A stretch of 64,000 nucleotides of DNA from contig CM035232.1 in NCBI GenBank assembly GCA_020226215.1, positions 17,706,316 to 17,770,315 of the forward strand, written 5' to 3'. A program made the translations under genes and the position numbers. Shown here piece after piece: positions 49,028-64,000 of the stretch. Origin of the DNA: Sindora glabra. Lineage: Eukaryota; Streptophyta; Magnoliopsida; Fabales; Fabaceae. The first letter of the stretch is position 1; each line of letters begins with the position of its first letter. Under the pieces are notes generated by a model. It was given only the letters and a program-made list of their open reading frames with translations, had not been told where the DNA came from and ran no database searches.

Positions 49028-50340
49028 TAAAACATCACTAAAATAGTGGGTAAAGATTAAAAACTTAAGATTTTAGAAAATAAAATTTTTGTGTCTATTT
49101 TTTAAAGAGTACAACACTTTCAAATCTTAACTATTTTAAGCAAATGACCAATTTGTAAAAAATTAATTAAGTCTATTTTTATATGAAATAAGTTTTATAA
49201 ATAATAAATTCATAATTTTTAAATTAATCACAAAACATCATTCAGAGGTCATAACTTATATGATCATGTAATATACTATACCTAACCTAAGATATATTAT
49301 CATAATTTAGAATGGTCCAAAGTAATGTATTTGGTCCTTGAACATAAAAAATAAGGTAATTTATGATAATTATAAGATAATTACATAATGAAGTACTTAT
49401 AAAATGAGAAATTAGATGTTGTATGGTATAACATTTGGTATAATGAACTTGTTATTTTAAACATGAAATAGAATGTGTTATATGGCCAAGCATTTAAGAC
49501 GTGGTGATGTTATAAAACATGATGGGTATGGGTATGGTCTAACTTGAGAAATGTGATAGAGAAGGTGATGTGGGTGCTAGATTCTTAATTCTCGATGGTA
49601 TGTTTGTGAAAGGTATAAAGCAAAACCTGAAGGGACAAGGATGAAAAGTTTGTGAAAGGCATAAGATTGATCTAGAAGATAAAAGATGGATGCATGCATT
49701 TCTAATTATTATTTATTGCTTCAAATGTAGCATAAACTTAAGTATAATTGCTTATGAATGTTTGTATAATTCTTTAATGATGGAATGAAATTGTCTAAGC
49801 TTCAATGTTATTTAATTCTTTGTTACTAATGTGTTAAACCACATTGAGAATTTCATAAAAGGCTAGTCTAGTTGAAAAACTTTTACAATTTATTTACTAC
49901 TCTTATAAATTATTCACTTACCAAGCCCTAAATTTACTCTTCCGTGATTCATTTTGCAAGTTTCTGAGTTAAGCTTCCACTTCCACCTTTTCAGAGCTAG
50001 ATTCCATAGGAGTTCATTGGTGTAATATGGTAACACAAGATTTTGTACATAGTATATTTTAGGTCTTATTCTATTATAGGCTTAGGTAGAGAAAATATTT
50101 AAATTGATTCTTTATAAGTTAGTTAGACTAGTTTATCCTCATTTTAGGATGACTATAAGCAAATCTAATTTTCTCATTTTTCTCAATTATTTTTAATAAA
50201 TGTTCTCTTTTTAAATTGTTATCTTTTTGTGTACATGTATTACACTTGTTAATTAGGGACAAGCTAGATAATTAGGAATAAATTGATGAAAATCGAAAGG
50301 TAGGCTCTATGCTAGTTACAATCAAATTAAGGTTGTGACA

Positions 50341-51227
50341 GAAAAGTTCTCAAAAGAATTTATTTCTTTAGAAATTTAATTTTTTATAGGAACTTACTTT
50401 TTATATAAACCAAATTGACTTCTGAATTGATACATGCTTTCATTGAAAGACATAATTAATAGAAACTTAATTTTATTAAAATTAAAATAAATTTTTAGTT
50501 TAATTAATATAGAGGTTAAATCCTTTTAAAATTGTTAATATTTTAATAAAATTATGATATAATTAACAAACTCATTTTTTTAGTAATAAGTGTAAATAAA
50601 TTGAAAATATTTAAAGAAGATAATTAATGTTGATCATCCTTTTTAATTTAGAAAAAGATTGAAATGAATACTATCGAGGAAAACATGATTAAGATATATA
50701 AAAAGTTTAAATTTAACATATTGTTACTATAAAATATTTTATATTATTAGTAGATATGAAAATAACATTTCATTAAAAATTGTAGTAATAATTAAAAATT
50801 TTTATTGGTAATAAGAGAGTTTTACTATTTTTTTAAGAACATCTTCCATGCCCCCATGGACAAAGTAAAGCAGCATTGCCTTACCCTATCAATGACCCAC
50901 ATTAATTTGCGTTTAGCTTTTAACTAGTTTTAGGCATTTAATGATCATAATAAGGAAAATTATGTAATTGCCCCTAAGAACTTGTAAATTTGAAAAGTTC
51001 AATTGGTTATGTTATTAGGTCAAATTAGATGTTTTGCTTTAACATACAATGGTTAAAAAAGTATCGCATTCCATAAAGAAAGTTAGAAGAGGAGGAAGGG
51101 GCGTTGCTAACAATAGTAATGGCTAATTAGGGAGGATTAATGACTGATAAAAAAGGATGTTGGCCACCAACGACAATTGTGAATAAAGGGACTAGTGCAC
51201 AGGACTTTAGTAATTAGTATCATTTTA
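50341..51227. other. Intergenic, nothing recognised
   Basis: AT-rich sequence without coding potential or clear repeats that I can identify. Confidence 0.4.
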
Positions 51228-51510
51228 GCACTTGTATAATTGAAAGTACCCTAGTCTTGGTACCATCAATAGGGAAAGTGAAAGCATCCATAACTATGAT
51301 GGCATTACCGTTAATCTTATCTTGCATGAGACCTATAACTTTAATTGTGCCATTGAAGCGAGCACGAATAACCATCTTTAACAAAGGAAGTGTAGAGATC
51401 TTAACACGTTTGAAGTATTAAGGTCATTTAACCATGACTTCTCCCTTTGGAATTTATCTTGTGTAGCTTTGTCATTGTAGAAGATGGCATCAGAAGCTAG
51501 GTTAACAATG
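51228..51510 (-). pseudogene. COP9 signalosome subunit 5 (CSN5-like) gene fragment
   Basis: On the minus strand from about 51510 the frame reads SDAIFYNDKATQDKFQREK and SWLNDL. After a one-frame shift it continues KISTLPLLKMVIRARFNGTI, KVIGLMQDKINGNAIIVMDA and FTFPIDGTKTRV. This follows the order of the N-terminal and early MPN region of plant CSN5, the JAMM metalloprotease that removes NEDD8 from cullins. The fragment stops before the catalytic histidines of the JAMM motif. The frameshift, a stop after LHFLC and truncation at both ends make it a pseudogene. Whether it is a retrocopy or a captured exon is not clear. Confidence 0.8.
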
Positions 51511-52394
51511 CTAGCAGGAATGTCCATCAGGATGATGTTATTTTTAGGCTCTCATATTTGTTATGTTATCTAATAATAAGAAGAAAACACTTCTATTATT
51601 TTAAAGAGAGAAGCTTGGAACTTAAGGGAATATATTTAATAAATTTTCCTATTGTAAAGAACTCAATTTATTTTTTTAAAAAATTAAATATTCTTTTTGT
51701 CAAATACTTCAGATAATAACATTTAAGGGTTATTGTGTAAAATTTCTCTCTCTACTTAATTTGCTTTTCCATATCCTTTTTAAAAGAGGCCACAAATTGT
51801 GTACATAAATCTCGTGGTGCATGAATGCATCATTTTATCAATGATGCATCCTAAAATTTTCCTAATTTTTAAATGGTATGGTAACACTAATAATAAATGT
51901 TAGTATAAAAATAATTTACACCAATAATAAACCAAATTTAAATTTTATAAAAAAATGGTCATGCTTGTATCTAATCTAAGGTTACTCTATCTATTAATGT
52001 GTAGTGTATGCCTTTTATTATTGTTATTTAAAAAAGGCCCAAGTAGTTACCTTTATCCTTTTTATTCATAGATGTGGGATAGAGAACTTATGCTATAAAT
52101 TAATCTTATTCTACAGAATGAAATGGAATGTAAAGGAATGAAATAAAAAAATATTTTGAAAGTTAAGTATTATAGTATAGGAATAGTCATTTTCTAAGTT
52201 CATCTATTCCATTAATGATGAAATCTTCAATCTATAACAAAATTGATGGGATAATTATTTCATTATTTATAGAATAACTCACATCCCTATTTTTCATGCT
52301 TTACATATATTCTTATATTTTTATTTATTAATAAATAATAAAATAAAATTAATTTTTAATATTTTTATATTTAAATATTTTGGTAATTATATTT
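51511..52394. other. AT-rich intergenic, possible MITE end
   Basis: No gene is seen. GAATGAAATGGAATGTAAAGGA (about 52117) is loosely repeated in inverse near 56190-56215. This could mark the ends of a larger disrupted element, but the similarity is weak. Confidence 0.3.
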
Positions 52395-55272
<2,878 letters not shown>

Positions 55273-56771
55273 AAAGATCTTAGCCCTTCATTCATTTAAA
55301 ATGAAAATTTATTTTTATAAAATTTCCATTCTATAAAATTTCCTTCTTCTAATTAGGTTTAAAAATTCAACATAAATATTCCAACACTATATAGATATTA
55401 AAAGAATAATTTATTAAATCATGATCATATATATATTTATATAGATATATATAGATATCATAAATCATCGTATCCCATATTTCTAAATTATCTTTATAAA
55501 TTTATAAATTTATGAATAAAAATTATCTATTGAAACTAATATATATGTCTAATAATTTCTACACTTTTAACTTTTAAGTACCTCAAAATTATTAATTACA
55601 TAAAAATATACTCAGTTAATTCTTTCTTCAGGTAGAATCATAATAATACTTATTCAATAAGAATATATTTGCTTTAGTAATAATAAATATAATTTAACTA
55701 TTCTCATTGCTTAAATTAATTATTCAAAGCATTTAAAATAAAAATTTTAAATATTACCTTGAGGTATTGAATATTTTTAATTATAAAATTTAAAATAAAA
55801 TATTTATTTATTCTTTATTGAAAATTATTTTGGTAAATTAAATTTTTATATTCTTATTATAAAAAATTTGATATTAATTATAATTTTGAATATGAATTTA
55901 AAATATAGTAATTTATTATTATTAATAATGTCATATATTTTTAACATACATTCTTAATGGAAAATTATATATAAGTTCAATTATTAAAACTTATAAATAA
56001 AAAAATGATAATACTATTTTTCATATAAATATAATTTAATTTTACACTCTTATTTTATTTTAAGGGTATTATCATTGATGAATTTTTTTTTCATTTCATT
56101 CCTAAAATATTTGTTATACTAATATAATTATAAAATAGAATGTTCAATCGACTTCTCACCATACTAAAAATGATTATGGAATGATCGTTTCATTCCATTC
56201 TATTTTTTCCATTTGGAGGTAGAAATAATTTATGACAAATTAAATTTTATCTTAAATAGATTAGACCTACTTTGAAAATTATTAATTTGAGTCTGACTTG
56301 TTAATTTATATAAAATCAAAATTCGAACTCAACTTAACCTATTTAGAAAACTCGACCTAACTTGTTAACTTATTTAAAAACTTACTTGCATAATTAAACT
56401 TTTATATAAACTAATAAATAAAATCCTTCAAAGTAAAAAATAAGTTAATAATTAAATTAAATCTATACGTGTAATTATATGTATTAAACTTACATTAATA
56501 TTATATATATGTATATTTTATAAATATATATTATATATAACATCATATTATATTATATTATATATAAATATATTAATTATTAAATAGATCAACTTGATAA
56601 GTTTACGAACTAAACTTATAAAAAAATAGATCTAATTTATTTATTTATCAATTTTTGCCTGATTTATTTAGATAAAAAATTAAGTTAAATTAAACTGTAA
56701 ATTCCTAATAGGCGATTTAATAATGTGTCACCTAATTAAATGAATAGCATTTTCTTTATTCCTTCCATGCA

Positions 56772-56840
<69 letters not shown>

Positions 56841-57014
56841 GAAATCCCACTACCAAAGGTTTATAATTCTAACTTAACATTAATCCTTGAATATCTCCTT
56901 GACCTTGTTACTTGCGTATTTAGCTCTACTGCCATATTAATATCCTATACTTACTTGTAATATAATCAGCTACTAGCTTTTTCATAAGGATTAAACTTAT
57001 TAAAATGGGCTAAT
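55273..57014. other. Very AT-rich intergenic sequence
   Basis: No gene is seen. It includes an ATT microsatellite (56772-56840). Degenerate words such as CGACCTAACTTGTTAACTT around 56360 may be remnants of hAT-type MITEs. Confidence 0.4.
56772..56840. repeat. (ATT)n microsatellite
   Basis: About 23 uninterrupted ATT units. Confidence 0.97.
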
Positions 57015-58275
57015 TAACCCAACTAGGTAAACTCAATTGGTAAAAATTATACATCAGGGTAATTCCAGGCTGGGCTACTTTTTCACCAGGTCAGGTTTAG
57101 ATCAGGTTGTTACAATATTAGTCTTAAGTTGATATTTATCAAGCAGATTCAGGTAGGTTTTTATAACCCGTTACATCTTATTATTATTATCATATTAATT
57201 TTTTATTTATTATTAATTTTATATCATTAATTAATTAAAATATATTATTATTTATTAAATATAATTATACATTATTATTATGACTTAAAATTTTATTATA
57301 TATATCAATAAGTCACATATATTATATATGAAAATAAATATGTATTATTAAGATTTAATAAATAAGTGAATTTTCATTTAATAATATATACATTTAATAA
57401 AATAATTTGAATTTTATATTGAACAAGAATTTTATATTATATATTTATTTTATTTAATAAAATAAATATATATTATTAAATATATATTAATCAAGGCTAA
57501 AGTATTATATAAAAATAAATATATTATATAAATATATAATATAAAATTTACTTTATTATATATAAATATATAATATATAATAATATATATTGATCAATGC
57601 CAAAGTATTATATAAAAATAAATATATTTAATAATTTATATATTATCAAATATATATAAATAAATAATTATTTATATAATATATTAATAAAAATAATTAC
57701 AATAATTTTTATATAATAATAAAAATAGATAATAATGTATTATATTATATATATATGTATATAATATATTTAAAATTAAAACCAAAACTATTTATTTAAA
57801 ATTTGTAAATAATTCAAAATTTTAATATTAAAGTATTAATTTAAATTTTAATATAATTATTTATTTTGATAAATTTATATAATATATATTGACAATATTG
57901 AATATATAAATTTATTAATTTTAATATTATAAATTATTTAATATTGCTCATATATATAATTTTAATATTATATATATTAATGTTTAATTTTAATATACCA
58001 AAATTATTATTTTAATTTTTATATAAAAATTAAATATATAATAAATTAATTATTTATTACTTACTACCATTATCATATTAATATGTTAACCCAATAACCC
58101 AATGGATTGATACTTACCATTCTCAATCTTTTATCAAGTCGAGTTAATTAGTCTCAATTCCTTATTAGGTTGGACTACTGTTATCATTTTTCATATTAAT
58201 CTCAATCTTAAACTAAATTTTTTTTTATCAATTACAAGTCAATTCGTTAAATTTAATTTATTTTGACACCTCTGA
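57015..58275. mobile_element. Possible hAT-like non-autonomous element with AT core
   Basis: An almost pure A+T core (about 57180-58080) is bordered by ATAACCCGTTACATC on the left and GTTAACCCAATAACCCAATGG on the right. The right edge TTTTGACACCTCTGA (58260-58274) resembles the terminus of hAT-type MITEs. A matching left terminus is not clear, so this is only a suggestion. Confidence 0.3.
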
Positions 58276-61200
58276 TAAAGATTGCTTTAGGTTGCAGCTT
58301 GTTCAGCTTTCCAACCTCCCTATGCTTGAACGGTAATTATTCCATTTCGATTAGGTTTTGATTTTTCATTGTCCTAATCATTTATGTTGATTTCTATCAA
58401 CATCTCCGTGGCCAGTTCTATTATATATTGTATATTGAATAAAATATGATACATGTATGAATTGTTTTTATTGATATATTATAAAATATTAAAATTAATA
58501 TATTTTATTTAAAAAATAAAATTTAATATCAATTATTAAATTTTTTGTATTAAATAAAATTCAATGAATGAAAGAATCATCCAACGTTATTCATATTTAT
58601 CGTGTCATGGAATCTATCCATTAGGCAAGGATAAATGAAAAAATATTGATTTATTATCATATTTTTTAGTTAGGTAGATAGTTTTTTCGTGTAAGTATAA
58701 TTACTGAACTCGTAGTATAAAAATACATAATTGACATAATTGATGTGTATTTTTCACATTGTCTAATGGGAGATTTGAGACTTAGAATCGGTTCTAGTTT
58801 TTTTTTTTTAATGAGAAAGTAAAAATATGAAAGCCAGAGCAATATTAATAACTTCATTGAAAACTAAATTGTTGGAATCAAATATATATTTTATAGTAAG
58901 AAAATATTTTTATTATAATACCTGGGGGATAACCAATTCTGATTGTTTTGCTATCTTTTTTTCTTTTTTATTTTATTAGTAAAAAAATCCTCCAAATAAG
59001 ATATAATGGTGAGTCATCGATGAAAGATCAGTAATATGCCTGAATTAATATTAATATTAATTAATATTTATATAAATGAGAGATGTGAACCGCAAAATTC
59101 AAAATTATGTGTTAAATCTATTTAAATTTATTACAGGTGTATGTTAAATAATTCATGAGCAAATTAAAATTATTTATTTTTAATATTTAGTATAATTATA
59201 TTTACATTTCTTTCATTTTTTAGAAATATACATAATTTTTTTCATCTATATATGTATATATATACTTTTATATACAGTCATACCATCTTTATCCCTTATT
59301 TAAAACATATATTTTCATCTCCTATCATTGAAAATTAAGATAGGTAAATATATATTTTGTAAAAATAAAAAATTAATATAATTAAGTTAGATAAAAAAAT
59401 GTAATTTATAATGATTTATTGGTTTGAAAAGGAAGTAAGGAAGAATGCAGCAAGACTGCCCGTAAAATGATTGGCCTAATATTATTAAATTATTACTTTA
59501 CCTCGAAGGCTACAAATTCATCGTAAAGGAGGAAGGAAACGTTGATGGTCTCGGCTCCTTTTTTTTTATTATTAAAAAGAGAAAAAATCAAATGGGGGGT
59601 GGCTTGGTAGTTACATGAGAACGAGGTGGTAGTAAAGTAGGGCCAACAAGGGACATGGACAAATTATGGATCCCCCCAGCAGGCCAATCAACTGCCATCG
59701 TCCGTAGAATATGAGCTGACAAATTGCAAATTTTAAATATAAGAAAAATAAAAGAATGAGGAATGTCTGACTCTGACATTTTTGACCATTTCTCTTTCTC
59801 CTCTACCTCTCGAAGATACCCTGCAGCCTTTGACCCGATCTCAACCGTTCATTTCCTACAATGCCACTCCAACCCTCTTAAACAGTGTAATGTATAATAA
59901 TAATAATAATCTTCTTCTTTTTTGGTAAATACTAAATAATAATAATAATAATAATAATCTTCATTAATTAATATCTTTGCGAGAGCACTCGTTTTTAGGA
60001 TAAGATTAAACCCTTCTCTTCTAGATGCTTCTGATTAAATATCAAAACTGCCCCTGCCTCAGATGGGTGTCCTTCTTAAACCATTGGCCTGAGAAATTCC
60101 ACATATCCTAATTGGTTGATATTTTAATCTTGTCACTTATAAAGTTGTAAGGGTTTTTTAGTTATGAGGTTTCTTCGATCCTCCAGACGAGGCGTTAATA
60201 CTAATAGCATGTTAAAATTGTCAGTAGCAGAGATTTACACGGTGAGTATTGTTAAGCTCATATGAGATAAGAGATATTATCTCAACAAATCTCTAGGCAT
60301 TAGGAAATAGTTATCCGCTGGATAAAATGATTAACGTTAAGGGAGCTTTTAACTTGTGTTCAATTTAATCATTGTTTACAAACATTAATTTATGAGGAAG
60401 AAATTAATAAGATAGTTTTTAAATTAAAATTCTATTTTAATTCTTATAAAATTAAATTTATAAAAATTTCATATCTCATTAAAAATTTATATTAATCTAA
60501 TTTTTATAAAATTAATTCTACATCAAATTTTAATATTTTCTTATGATGATTTAGTAACATCATTTTATAGATGGAGAAACTAAAATTTAAGTTAAATTTA
60601 ATTTGACAATGATCAAATTAATATAATTTTTTAATGAGAAATAAAAATAGTAAAAATTCAATCTTAGATTGATCAAAACATTTTTTTAATTTAATTTTTT
60701 ATTTTGATAGTACTCTCAAATAGCTTAAAAATATTTAATTGAGTTAGAAACAAAATTTTAAAAAATGCATGTGATTTATCTTATTGTGTTTGGATAAAAA
60801 ATTTAAAGAATTCAAAGTATTTAAAATATTTAAATTCTAATCGACTTCGTTTCAATTTCTTTTATTTCTAAAATCATTCGTTTGGATAATGTTTTGCAAT
60901 GAAGAATTTTTACAATCCTTTCACTTCATAAAATCCAAAGAGAGACTATAAATAAACAAATATATATTGCTATTATTATTTTTATATTTTATTTTTATGT
61001 AATAGATTATTGATAAAAATTATTTTATTTATAATATTATTTTCTTATTATATATTAGACACTTTAATCAATTTTAGAATAGGTGACTGAACTGTTGAAG
61101 GATCGGGATTCGGGACTGAGATTAAAATAGAGAGTATTTCAAAATTTACCTAAATAGTAGAATTTTAAATTCCCTGTTTTACATACAGCAATGAAACATC

Positions 61201-61880
61201 CGGTTAAAATTCTCGGAAATTTTCAAATTCTTGCATTTTTACATCCAAATTAGGTATCTAGTTAAATAGCATCTTAAATAAATACTAGATTAAATTTAAT
61301 TTAATATAAATAAGTTTTATATTGACATCCACTTATATATTATCATATTATTTAAAAATTATTAAAATTTTTTTGCTATTAATAAAACTTGTTAATTATT
61401 TTTAATTTTTTAATGACATAATAATTTTCAATTCATTAACAATATAAAATATTTTATATCAATAATGTTTTAATTTTAAATTCAAAGAGAGTAGCTACCT
61501 GTACACAAGTTTTTCAAGATTTTTACATTCTCAATACAACATATTCTTTAACCAATGTCGCACGATAATATTGATTATTAATTTTTTTAATAGTAAAAAT
61601 AAGAATTAATTAATACATATATAAATTTTTGAGGTGGAACATACGATATAGAGAAGAAGGAAAATGTTTCTAGATAACGTCAAAATGTACAACGGCAAAT
61701 TCTTATTTGTTTCGAAAGGCAACTGAAGTGATGATTAGAGACAAACCCATTTAACTACCACAAATTTATGAAGGGCAAGTATGACTTTTCAATGTGGGGT
61801 ACACGAAACAAGGAGTATCATGCAACCATAAAAAAATGGACGATTTACAGATAATCATCACCACTTCACATCAACCCCCT
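58276..61880. other. Intergenic region upstream of the hydrolase gene
   Basis: No gene is seen. AAT microsatellites lie at 59899-59910 and 59936-59958. A moderately GC-richer part (59590-59880) may be an old promoter or element remnant. A possible MITE lies at 60788-61250. The last few hundred bases before 61880 probably include the promoter of the downstream gene, but no core element is decisive. Confidence 0.4.
60788..61250. mobile_element. Possible MITE with imperfect terminal inverted repeats
   Basis: The left end TTTGGATAAAAAATTTAAAGAATT and the reverse complement of the right end, ATTTGGATGTAAAAATGCAAGAATTT, are similar over about 25 bases. No target duplication is certain and the family is unknown. 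Confidence 0.35.
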
Positions 61881-62249
61881 TTTGTTAAAAGGATTTTGTT
61901 CCAATTTTTTCTTTTTTTTTTTTTTAATTTCTTTCATGGTGAATGAAATCGAAGGCGAATGGTCCTGCCCTGCTGCAGCTGCAGCTCATCCGCTTAGGTC
62001 GGATCTATTTTCTGCCACTCTTCACTTTTCTCCTTTGATTTCATCACACGCCACCTGGAAACCCCTTTCTATCTTCTCGAGCAAAATTTTGCAAAATCCC
62101 AAACAATATCCTCTTTCGCCGAAACAAAAACATTGAGGGGGGGAAAAAAACACAGAATAGCCCCAAAAAATCTCATCTTTCATGCCGAAATCACCTTCCG
62201 AATTGCATATTGCGTCTTCCTCTTCCATTTCTGAACTGGGTTTGTGTTA

Positions 62250-64000
62250 ATGGGCAATGTTACTGCAAGTGTGGCTGCAAAATTCGCATTTTTCCCGCCA
62301 GACCCACCAACGTACGACGTTTTCAGAGACCAGGATGGGAGGCTTGTCTTCTCGGGGGTTACCGCTGACAAGAACGTGAATGTTCATCTACTTGAGACGA
62401 AGGCTGGGAATAAGGTTGTTGCCACCTTTTGGAAACACCCATATGCCAGGTTCACGTTTTTGTACTCCCATGGCAATGCTGCTGACTTGGGTCAAATGCA
62501 CGAGCTTTTCATTGAGCTTAGAGCTCATCTTCGCGTCAATATTATGAGGTATATTTTTGCCTTTTTATTTTGGGTTTTTGTTCTGCACTAAGGAGTTGAT
62601 GGTTGGTTCTTCACGTGTGTACTTATGATTAAATGGATGGATGGGCTGTCTGGTTTTGATTCTTAACTATTTGGCTGGGTGATTTTTGATATTTTGATTA
62701 ATTTGAGCTTAAATATTTTTCACTTTTCCTTTTCTTCTGCGTCATTCACAATTTTGTTCGTTTTGCATTTATTGCACATTTTTGTCGTGCAATTTTTCGT
62801 CCCGTTTATCTGCCTTTTAAGAAATTGCTTCTCTTTTCTATTTGGTTTGTGTTTGCCACTGATCCTTCTGTGTTTTTCTTTGCTTCTTCTCCTCATGGCG
62901 GTTTGCCTTTGTATACACGGAATAGAACCATTTTGAATACGATGGTTACTTGCTTGGCATATCCTTATGCTCTTCCTTCACGTAGGATCCGGTAAAAACG
63001 ATGTTCATGTCAGTATATGCCTAGGTTTTCTAAGCTTTTAATCTTACAGAAAAGTCATTGCTTTGATGTTTATTTCATCTCATCTCAGTGATTATATATC
63101 TTGTTTAACTTCTTTGAGATATCATGACAATGCCAAAATGTTAAATATGGTCTCCTAATTTTCACACTTGTTTCATTCTTGTTCTCTAAGCAATTTTTTT
63201 TTTTGCCTGATCAATTCTATTGCCTAACTTTTAGAAAGCACCTAAACTCATAATGAAAATTCCTTACTAGTTTAAAAAAAGGAAAAAACTCAGGGTTTTG
63301 AAAGAAGAAAGTATCTGCTTCGTCTTTTGCAGTGTGCAATAGTTGATGATTAAAGGTTATTCATCAACTCATAATCGAAACTCATTATCCTGTAAGTATA
63401 TGTCCGGATTAATTGGGGCAATGATTTGTACGAAATTAGCAATGCTAATTAGGGAAATGATTTGCACATAATCAGGGATACTAATTATGGATTTGATTTG
63501 TATTTTTCTCTTTTATTTAGATACTCCCTTATATAAATAGGCTTAAAAATAAGCTTACTTTTAAGTCTAATATACATCACACATTCAAATCATCATTTCT
63601 CTTTATTTCTTCTTTGCTCTTCCATTCTAACATGGTACTAGAACTTAGGTTTTGCAAATCCAGCAAAAAGAGAGTCTTTTCTCCCAAAAAGTAATAGTCT
63701 CTTCCACTTTGCTACTTAACACCATTAGAACTACCGTTTTTGGAATCCTTCTATCAACCCACGAACCAAAATTCTTTAAATCCTTTTTCATCAATTTTAT
63801 ATTTATTACCCTATTTTTGGGATATCTTGTCATTAAATGGATGATATTGTACTTGATAATCCTACTCTTTATTGGTAGTTGGTTGGTCGGCAGCCTGATC
63901 TATCTAACTTTTACTTGACTAAACATTTCATATGCTATTTACTTAGTCAGCTAGTTCATGTTAGCTTTGTAGTTTCACTATTAGATATATATATAATAAC
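62250..64000 (+). CDS. ABHD17-like alpha/beta hydrolase, exon 1 (62250-62548); gene runs off the window
   Basis: The ATG at 62250 follows an in-frame TGA 18 bases upstream. Exon 1 encodes 99 residues plus two bases and ends at ATGAG|GTATAT. The sequence starts MGNVTASVAAKFAFFPPDPP. It goes on to ETKAGNKVVATFWKHPYARF and YSHGNAADLGQMHELFIELR, and ends NIM. These are hallmarks of the plant relatives of ABHD17/FAM108 serine hydrolases; animal members remove palmitate from proteins. The HGNAAD oxyanion-type motif is present. The nucleophile GxSxG, Asp and His would lie in later exons outside the window. Gly2 could be myristoylated, although position 6 is Ala rather than Ser. The first intron is longer than 1,450 bp and contains a copia-like LTR. 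Confidence 0.9.
62549..63390 (+). other. First intron of the hydrolase gene, proximal part
   Basis: T-rich intron sequence starting GTATAT. I find no second exon here, such as one completing NIMS followed by the YDYSGYG motif expected for the family. The open frame at 62679-62936 is a T-rich chance frame. Confidence 0.7.
63391..63632 (+). mobile_element. Short copia-like LTR in the intron
   Basis: The 242-bp segment begins TGTAAGTATATG and ends TTCTAACA, with a TATA box TATATAAATAGG at about 63531. It is followed at once by TGGTACTAGAACTTAGG, a degraded form of the TGGTATCAGAGC tRNA-Met primer site. Short LTRs of this layout are typical of Tnt1/Tto1-like copia elements. The sequence after it to the window end shows no recognisable gag. 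Confidence 0.65.
63633..64000 (+). other. Downstream of copia-like primer site, no recognised coding
   Basis: The open frame 63652-63918 is hydrophobic and T-rich and does not look like Gag. It may be the untranslated leader of the element or ordinary intron. The element or intron continues past the window. Confidence 0.4.

Larger units (their letters stand above)
45247..50340 (+). mobile_element. Gypsy-type solo LTR, split by another LTR
   Basis: The outer element starts TGTTACACCCTCC at 45247 and ends GGTTGTGACA at 50340, typical termini of plant gypsy LTRs. Excluding the inner insertion and one copy of its duplication it is about 2.1 kb. The last 400 bp have LTR-like features, including TTCACTTACCAAGCCC near 49914. 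No primer-binding site or coding region follows 50340. The flanks are AAAAA and GAAAA, a 4 of 5 match that could be an aged target duplication. The interior also carries an AC microsatellite. Superfamily is inferred from termini only. Confidence 0.65.

Noticed and set aside
63652..63918. 88-codon frame after the copia-like primer site, considered as gag
   Set aside because: It is T-rich and hydrophobic with no Gag or zinc-knuckle motif, so I treat it as untranslated or intronic.

Overview
This window looks like AT-rich nuclear DNA of a flowering plant, probably a eudicot. The evidence is two plant genes split by short GT-AG introns, plant-type LTR retrotransposons with tRNA-Met or Athila-like primer sites, and hAT, PIF/Harbinger and Tourist-like DNA transposons. 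Several dinucleotide and trinucleotide microsatellites fit the same picture. I cannot name the species. There is no bacterial operon structure, rRNA or CRISPR array, and I recognised no tRNA.

Layout. 1-7482: a degenerate hAT transposase on the minus strand, cut by a 1,378-bp LTR that is flanked by a 265-bp duplication of hAT coding sequence. 7483-22975: a tandem array of about 19 copies of an AT-rich unit of about 505 bp. It is interrupted by a 1,313-bp Tourist-like element (TTA duplication) and by a 4,495-bp gypsy deletion derivative (TATAT duplication). 22976-25012: AT-rich sequence with nothing recognised. 25050-33556: a broken PIF/Harbinger element with a Myb/SANT-like ORF1 and a DDE transposase. 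It carries an Athila-like gypsy fragment, whose LTR in turn holds a 163-bp foldback MITE. A partial second copy of its end lies immediately to the left.

37198-40141: an apparently intact nine-exon gene for a calcineurin-like metallophosphoesterase with a likely plastid transit peptide. It has a 22-nt microexon followed by a GC-AG intron. 40207-45246: AT-rich, with one unassigned ORF and a degenerate MITE copy. 45247-50340: a gypsy-type solo LTR split by a second solo LTR that has a perfect AATTT duplication. 51228-51510: a frameshifted fragment of a COP9 signalosome subunit 5 gene. 52395-55272: a possible further reverse-strand LTR. 55273-61800: very AT-rich, with MITE-like remnants. 62250 onward: exon 1 of an ABHD17-like alpha/beta hydrolase. 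Its first intron runs off the window and contains a short copia-like LTR with a degraded primer-binding site.

The two host genes do not form a functional unit. Most of the window is a nested record of transposition. The most unusual signals are the 505-bp satellite, whose unit contains its own 80-bp duplication, and the LTR insertions whose flanks do not fit simple insertion. All calls come from reading the sequence; no database search was run.
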